From assembly GCF_932526225.1 (NCBI RefSeq), contig NC_064047.1, positions 2,851,501-2,915,500 on the forward strand: 64,000 bases of DNA. The letters run 5' to 3'. Each line of letters begins with the position of its first letter. Positions within the stretch are counted from its first letter, which is position 1. The translations under genes were made by a program, and so were the position numbers. The notes beneath the pieces are model-generated. The model was not told where the DNA came from. It saw nothing but the letters and a program-made list of their open reading frames with translations, and did no database searches. This stretch comes from Nematostella vectensis (taxonomy: Eukaryota; Cnidaria; Anthozoa; Actiniaria; Edwardsiidae). Shown here one piece after another: positions 58,955 through 64,000 of this stretch.

Positions 58955-61900
58955 ATGACGAAATCAAAGTCTAAAAGTAAGAAAGCTGACAAACAGAAGG
59001 ATTCCGCCGCGTCTGTTAGCTCCGGGAAAACAGGGGTAAGCTGCGTTTCTTGCTAAAAGAGCTCGTAGGATGTCACGTCCATTTATGCTGTAGGCGGCCA
59101 TGTTGGATTGATTTATCGAGTCAACTTCAAATTGGTATTATACCCAGTTACATCAAGTGCTTACCCCAAAGCGTATCAGCAAACCACAGAATTAGCGACA
59201 CTGGCGATAAACAAAAACGGTTTATTGGTTTGAAGTACTTCCTACATTAGCTATAGCAGTCTTCTACAAAGCCGAGCAAGAGAAAGCTCATTTCCGGTTT
59301 GTCTGTTTCAGACTCCGACGACAGGCGAAGCCAATCCGCCTCCTCCCTCGCCTAGTCCCGTCGCCGTGGGCACAAAAAACGTGCCAAAAGTATGGTTTCA
59401 AACCGAAATACAGAGTATGATGTAAGTAAAGGATATCCTCTTAGACATATACGTAGTAAAATGACCTACGGTTGATCCCGGCATCGTATATTATTTCTTA
59501 CATGGCGCGCACACACTGTAGTAGGTCCCGGGTCAACTGTGTTTATCTTTGGTGTACTTGAAGCCTTTTAACGTGCTATTCCGCGGCACATTTCATGAAA
59601 TTTCGTGATAAAACTAATCGTCTTTCTTCGCTGGAGGTCTGTCATTATTGATGCCGTTGTTCTACGAGGCATAGTGCGTTTGACCCGCTTCAAGTGTGAT
59701 ATTCGAGACACCGTCTTTCATTACGTGATAGTACACAATGCGGGGCAACAAAGCCTATTTTTCAACGTCCACCCCTTTCGGCATCATCCCTCGCTTCTAA
59801 AAACCTCTTGTCAAAACCCCGGTCTGCTATTTCCTGTTGTCCTAAAGTCGCCAGGCTTATTCCAACTGAAGTTTGACAATCCATTGTATTAAAATCTGCA
59901 AACAGGAAACACGGGGCTGATATCTCGGTGATTGAATTGCTCAAGTATTTTCCCACGGAAACACCGCAAACTCTTGTGAAAATTAAAGAATCCGCCACAA
60001 AAATGCCGCGGTGGTTGACGCGAAGTGTGCAAAGACTTGTCATTCACTATAACTCACTTAGCTGTCGAGTTTTCGCCGTTATGCAATGTGTTAGTTTTCG
60101 CCCTAGGTGTTTACAATGGTGCGTCGGTTATCAAGCAGAGAATTTGAATTACACGCACGTGTAGCGGAACGATTAATCAAGTTTGTAGATGCTTTCGATA
60201 GTTTGGCCTACAATTCCCTCAATCTCTGTCGATACTTATCGTAATTACCACTTGTACCACACTGTATGGTTTATAAGATGTATCGACTGGTTAAAGATTG
60301 TTTACAGACATTCAAAGTGGCGCAAATCCGGTTTATTCGGTGTTAATGGTCCTGAATTTGTGGCAAATTCGCGGTGTCTAAAGGGATAGGTCAAATTAAG
60401 GGGATAAGTGGTTTGTTAAGAGCTTCGGGTTGAAACATTGCAAACTGCTAAACAGACAAATTAAAAGTGACTCTTTTCAAACATATCTCTTATGTAGGAC
60501 TTTGTCATACATTTGGGAGGGGCAATTTTTTGGCACTTAGTCACCACAGAAACACATTGCGTCCTGTTATTGTTTTCTTGGTTTATTTGTTTGTGGGTGG
60601 CGGTTTATTTAACATTTGACTTTTACAATACGCTTAAGAATAGTTTGTCTACCATAATTAACTTGAATACCAGGACATTCAAAATTTGTTTTTTATGAAT
60701 TATGGCCCTTCACTAACAGTGCGAAAATAACTCTACTTGAAGTATAACTAAGAATAGAAAAGCCACAATCATTGATAGACTTTCAACACCTCTAACTTTG
60801 CATCTGTTAAGAAAGAAGTAACTTAAATGTCTTTTACCACAAACAAATTCAGAATTTAATATTTACTTTGTTTTTATTCTTGTGGTTCCTTTATTCTAAT
60901 AAACCCCTCTTATACCCTAAATCAGTTATCCAATTAATTATGAAAACCAAACAATCAATTTTTCAGCAAATGTGGTTATGGTTGCCCTACCCTGATCAAA
61001 GGTTCTGATTAAACATTCCATTGTTCAAGATAGCAATGTAAAGGAAGGAAGTACACTATCATTAGACACAAACAGCTAAGGGAATCTAATTATTTAGCCG
61101 TCTCTGTTAGCAGGGGACATTAAAACAACTGATTTCCAGTTAGTTAGCAGTGACTTTAAACCCAAGAATTGTAGCATAACTTTCGGGTCAATTACTTTGC
61201 CATTTACTTTTGTAAGACTCAAGAATATTTTTAAGATTAACACTTGTGTAAGTAACTTGGATATCTAACCTTTGCTTTAATGTTAATCTCTGCAATAATC
61301 CAGACAAGGGGTGGATCATGCTTTTTTATTAAGGGAGGGGGGTTTGAACCAAAAATTCAAACGGCTAGCCATAAATTGAGGCGTCAACATGGCAACCTTC
61401 TTCTGCCTTGTACAGTATTTGATTCCCTTTTCTGTTGTTCCAGGTATGCATTCGGTGACTGTAGAAGACCTTCTCCAGAATCTGCAGCTATTATTGAGGA
61501 GATTGTCCATCAACAAATTGCTAGCCTGGTACAGTAATTTGAATATCCATAGCATGTTTAAGATTGAAGCCTGAAAATCCAACGTTAGTGATGCATGGTT
61601 CCAAAGGTTATGAAACCCTAAGCAAATGACATGTTCATCTCATTGGTGAATTAAATTTGCTTGAATCATGGTGAATTTCAATCCAGCCTAGGACTTACAG
61701 TGCAACCAGTAAAACCGTGAACACCTAAAATATGTGTGGAATGTTTATTGTCTTCTGACGAATCAGATGCGAGAATTCAGACACTGAGACTTGCTGAGAC
61801 ATGTTTCTAGTTGACTGTTTGAATATCTCGCGAGTGATTGGTTGAACAAACATTCCATACATATTTCCGGTGTTCACGGTTTTCTTGGTCGTGCTGTAAA

Positions 61901-64000
61901 CAACATCATAATAATACAGGCAAAGTTGTATTTTTAAAACAAATTAATGAGAAATTTGAACATTCACAACAAAAACAAAACAACATTGCCATGCAAGTTG
62001 GATCTACAAACTTTATGTAACAAAACTTTGTTAGCATGTTTGATAAGTTAATGAAGATTTCATGGATGCAGTATTTCAATTTTTTTAGAAAATTGAAAGA
62101 GAAATCTAAAAGACCAAGGGAGTCCATATATCTGTTATCTGTATAAAAAAAATATTGTCAGATTGTGCGTGCTGCTGAGGTGACCAACATGCGAGGAGGG
62201 AGATTCATGAGTATCGAGGACATCATATTTCTAATGCGGAGAGACAAGGTGTGTAGATCTCTTCTCTATGACTAACATAGCCATTCATCTCATTGACTAA
62301 CATAGCCCGTTTGCTGGTTATCTTAATTACTGTAAATGATCAAATAAATGCCCCCTATCTAAGGAATGCCTTCTATCTAATGGAGGACCTCCCGCTAAGC
62401 TTACAAGTTTGAAATGAATGCCCCTCTCTAATAAACATCTCCTACCTTCCCTCCCAGCATAAAAACAAACCACATAGTAATCTGAATGTGGCTTCTACTG
62501 GGTGAGACTTGGTTAATGTCAAGAAACCTTGCTATGCAGGCTTTAATTTAACGTGATCCTGACTGAGACTAGAACCCCACTGCACTTGGGTTTGTTTATA
62601 TTTTCATAGTTTGTAAAGAACGCCCTCACTTATAAACGCCTCCTGTTTATTAAACGCCCTGTCGAAATTTCATTTATGATCATTTATGGTAGCACTAGAG
62701 CCACCACTCAGAAAGGGGGCTTAATCATGAGTTAGTTAACTTCAAATACTGACTGAATTTTTTCACTTTTCCAAAAGCATAAAAATGGTCTTAGCCTTTA
62801 ATGTCGAAGAGGGGTTCCGGGGTGTTTTGAGGTTCCTTGTTCCTGGTTTTACAGACTCCCAAAATAACTGTGGTGGTATAAATGCTATCTGATAATCCTG
62901 CTTTGTGGTTAAAATTAAGATGGTGTACTAGAGGGTGTGTATTAGGGTTATCTTGACGCAGGATGCCCCTATTGACCTTTTCTTGTCAGGATTCAACCAT
63001 GTGATCAGATGGACAGGGAAGATATCAAAGCACATGAATAGTTTCTTTATTATTTTTTTTAGAGCTTCATATTCAGTCCAATGGATAAAGTCTCAGGAAT
63101 TTAGTCCATTGAACCAATGAAATTATGCCACTAAAAAGAAAACTTAAAAAAACCATATGTGATTTTTTAATCCCTTATTCCTCTGTGTTCTATGAAGCAT
63201 TCATTTTTTCTGTCTAGTTTAGCCTAATAACTTTTACACTTTCAATCCCCTTGGCTGTAGTGGTCAGGGGGGGATGAAGGATGTGGCTGCCCCCCCCTGT
63301 ACAGCTTAATAACTTTTACACTTTCAATCCCCTTGGCTGTAGTGGTCAGGGGGGGATGAAGGATGTGGCTGCCCCCCCTGTACAGCTTAATAACTTTTAC
63401 ACTTTCAATCACCTTGGCTGTAGTGGTCAGGGGGGGATGAAGGATGTGGCTGCCCCCCCTGTACAGCTTAATAACTTTTACACTTTCAATCCCCTTGGCT
63501 GTAGTGACCAGGGGGGGATCAAGGATGTGGCTGCCCCCCCCTGTACAGCTTAATAACTTTTACACTTTCAATCCCCTTGGCTGTAGTGATCAGGGGGGGA
63601 TGAAGGATGTGGCTGCCCCCCCTGTACAGCTTAATAACTTTTACACTTTCAATCCCCTTGGCTGTAGTGATCAGGGGGGGATGAAGGATGTGGCTGCCCC
63701 CCCCCCCCCTGTACAGTTTAAATTTTCTGTAATTCATGGAAGGACAAAAATGGTATCTGCATGTATCTTACTTTAAAGTGTTGGACTTTTGTTATTAGGT
63801 GAGAAAACCTAGATTTTTCTATCTTGGCCACCATTTGAGGAGCAGAAGGCAAGAAAGGAGAAAAGAACTTTCTTTCACCCTTAACTCCTTCTCCTTGTCT
63901 GTATTATCCATATTTGCAGCCAAATAGGGGAACTCTTGATTTTCTTTCTGAATAAAAAGCTCCAGTGCCTACAAGTAGACTAGTAATAGCTGAGCCTTCG
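58955..64000 (+). CDS. SUPT3H: SPT3 homologue, SAGA-complex subunit (5' four exons)
   Basis: Histone-fold subunit of the SAGA/STAGA transcriptional coactivator, which helps TBP delivery. Coding exons seen: 58955-59035, 59312-59421, 61444-61528 and 62162-62248, with matching phases, giving 121 residues; the rest lies beyond the window. Exon 1 is a Lys/Ser-rich leader (MTKSKSKSKKADKQ). Exon 2 has a Pro-rich stretch and then FQTEIQSMM. Exons 3-4 give YAFGDCRRPSPESAAIIEEI, VHQQIASL and MSIEDIIFLMRRDK, the SPT3/TFIID-18-type histone fold. The start is the first ATG of the open frame and has A at -3 (CAAAATGA context). The intron from 62249 to the window end carries a tandem repeat. Confidence 0.95.
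59422..61443 (+). other. SUPT3H intron 2
   Basis: 2 kb with several short open frames on both strands but no recognisable domain, RNA gene or repeat family. Confidence 0.6.
61698..61896. mobile_element. TA-flanked MITE, copy 2
   Basis: 199 bases; the left end is CAGTGCAACCAGTAAAACCG. The right end is a diverged inverse (GTTCACGGTTTTCTTGGTCG then TGCTG), with TA at 61696-61697 and 61897-61898. Same family as 38256-38446; the interior aligns throughout. Located in SUPT3H intron 3. Confidence 0.88.
62327..62692. mobile_element. Foldback repeat of AAATGCC / AAACGCC type
   Basis: The left end ACTGTAAATGATCAAATAAA is mirrored by TTTATGATCATTTATGGTAG at the right. The interior has repeated AATGCCC, AACATCTCC and AAACGCC units on the same strand. 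A family of this wording is common in invertebrate genomes; the superfamily is not assigned. Confidence 0.55.
63225..63715. repeat. About 80-bp tandem repeat in SUPT3H intron 4
   Basis: Six units with TAATAACTTTTACACTTTCA, ATCCCCTTGGCTGTAGTG, a run of seven Gs, GATGAAGGATGTGGCTG and a C-run of 6-11 followed by TGTACAG. Units differ mainly in G/C-run length and a few bases, so they are recent. The G-run and C-run of each unit can pair. Confidence 0.95.

Noticed and set aside
59605-60389. Several 60-95 codon frames in SUPT3H intron 2
   Set aside because: No recognisable motifs, overlapping on both strands, and consistent with chance in moderately GC-rich sequence.
63281-63776. Repeat frames reading VQLNNFYTFNPLGC
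   Set aside because: Intronic 80-bp repeat of SUPT3H; the reading is incidental.

Overview
The window is intron-rich, AT-leaning animal nuclear DNA, most likely from a cnidarian such as an anthozoan. The basis is compact multi-exon genes with canonical GT-AG introns, animal-specific genes (a RUNX factor ending in VWRPY, SUPT3H, OSCP1, a CYP3-like P450), a PAN plus fibrinogen-type secreted protein, and many small foldback elements. Another non-vertebrate metazoan is not excluded. No tRNA, rRNA or CRISPR array was found, and nothing looks prokaryotic.

Layout. 1-5376: the 3' end of a cytochrome P450 gene (+ strand). Its last intron holds a 2 kb 25-bp minisatellite, a minisatellite made of copies of its own 3' splice site, and a LINE 3' end. 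6.7-32.3 kb: a large inverted duplication. Arm 1 (about 6.71-12.64 kb) and arm 2 (about 25.02-32.26 kb) carry divergent-age copies of one secreted PAN/fibrinogen-type gene, on the minus strand in arm 1 and the plus strand in arm 2. The spacer holds a smaller inverted duplication and a 5.7 kb block of a 29-bp satellite that also fills the penultimate-to-last-exon intron of both gene copies. 32.9-42.6 kb: OSCP1, complete in 13 exons (386 aa, + strand). 42.6-46.8 kb: no recognised gene, but a foldback element, a 1.2 kb CG-rich 21-bp satellite and an array of four CArG-type sites at exact 22-bp spacing. 46.85-57.96 kb: RUNX, complete in 4 coding exons (492 aa, - strand). 58.95 kb to the right edge: the first four coding exons of SUPT3H (+ strand), head-to-head with RUNX across about 1 kb of putative shared promoter.

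Two things stand out. First, the RUNX-SUPT3H neighbourhood matches the RUNX2-SUPT3H linkage known in vertebrates, which suggests old microsynteny. Second, four tandem arrays in three genes contain a splice junction in the repeat unit: the P450 terminal acceptor, the OSCP1 exon 6 and exon 9 donors, and the PAN/fibrinogen exon 3 donor. The true junction is the edge copy of a run of identical or near-identical decoy sites. I know of no named system that explains this recurrence; it is the strongest candidate for something undescribed here.

Exon coordinates come from reading splice sites and phase by eye. They are firm for OSCP1, RUNX, SUPT3H and P450, and partly uncertain for the PAN/fibrinogen pair.
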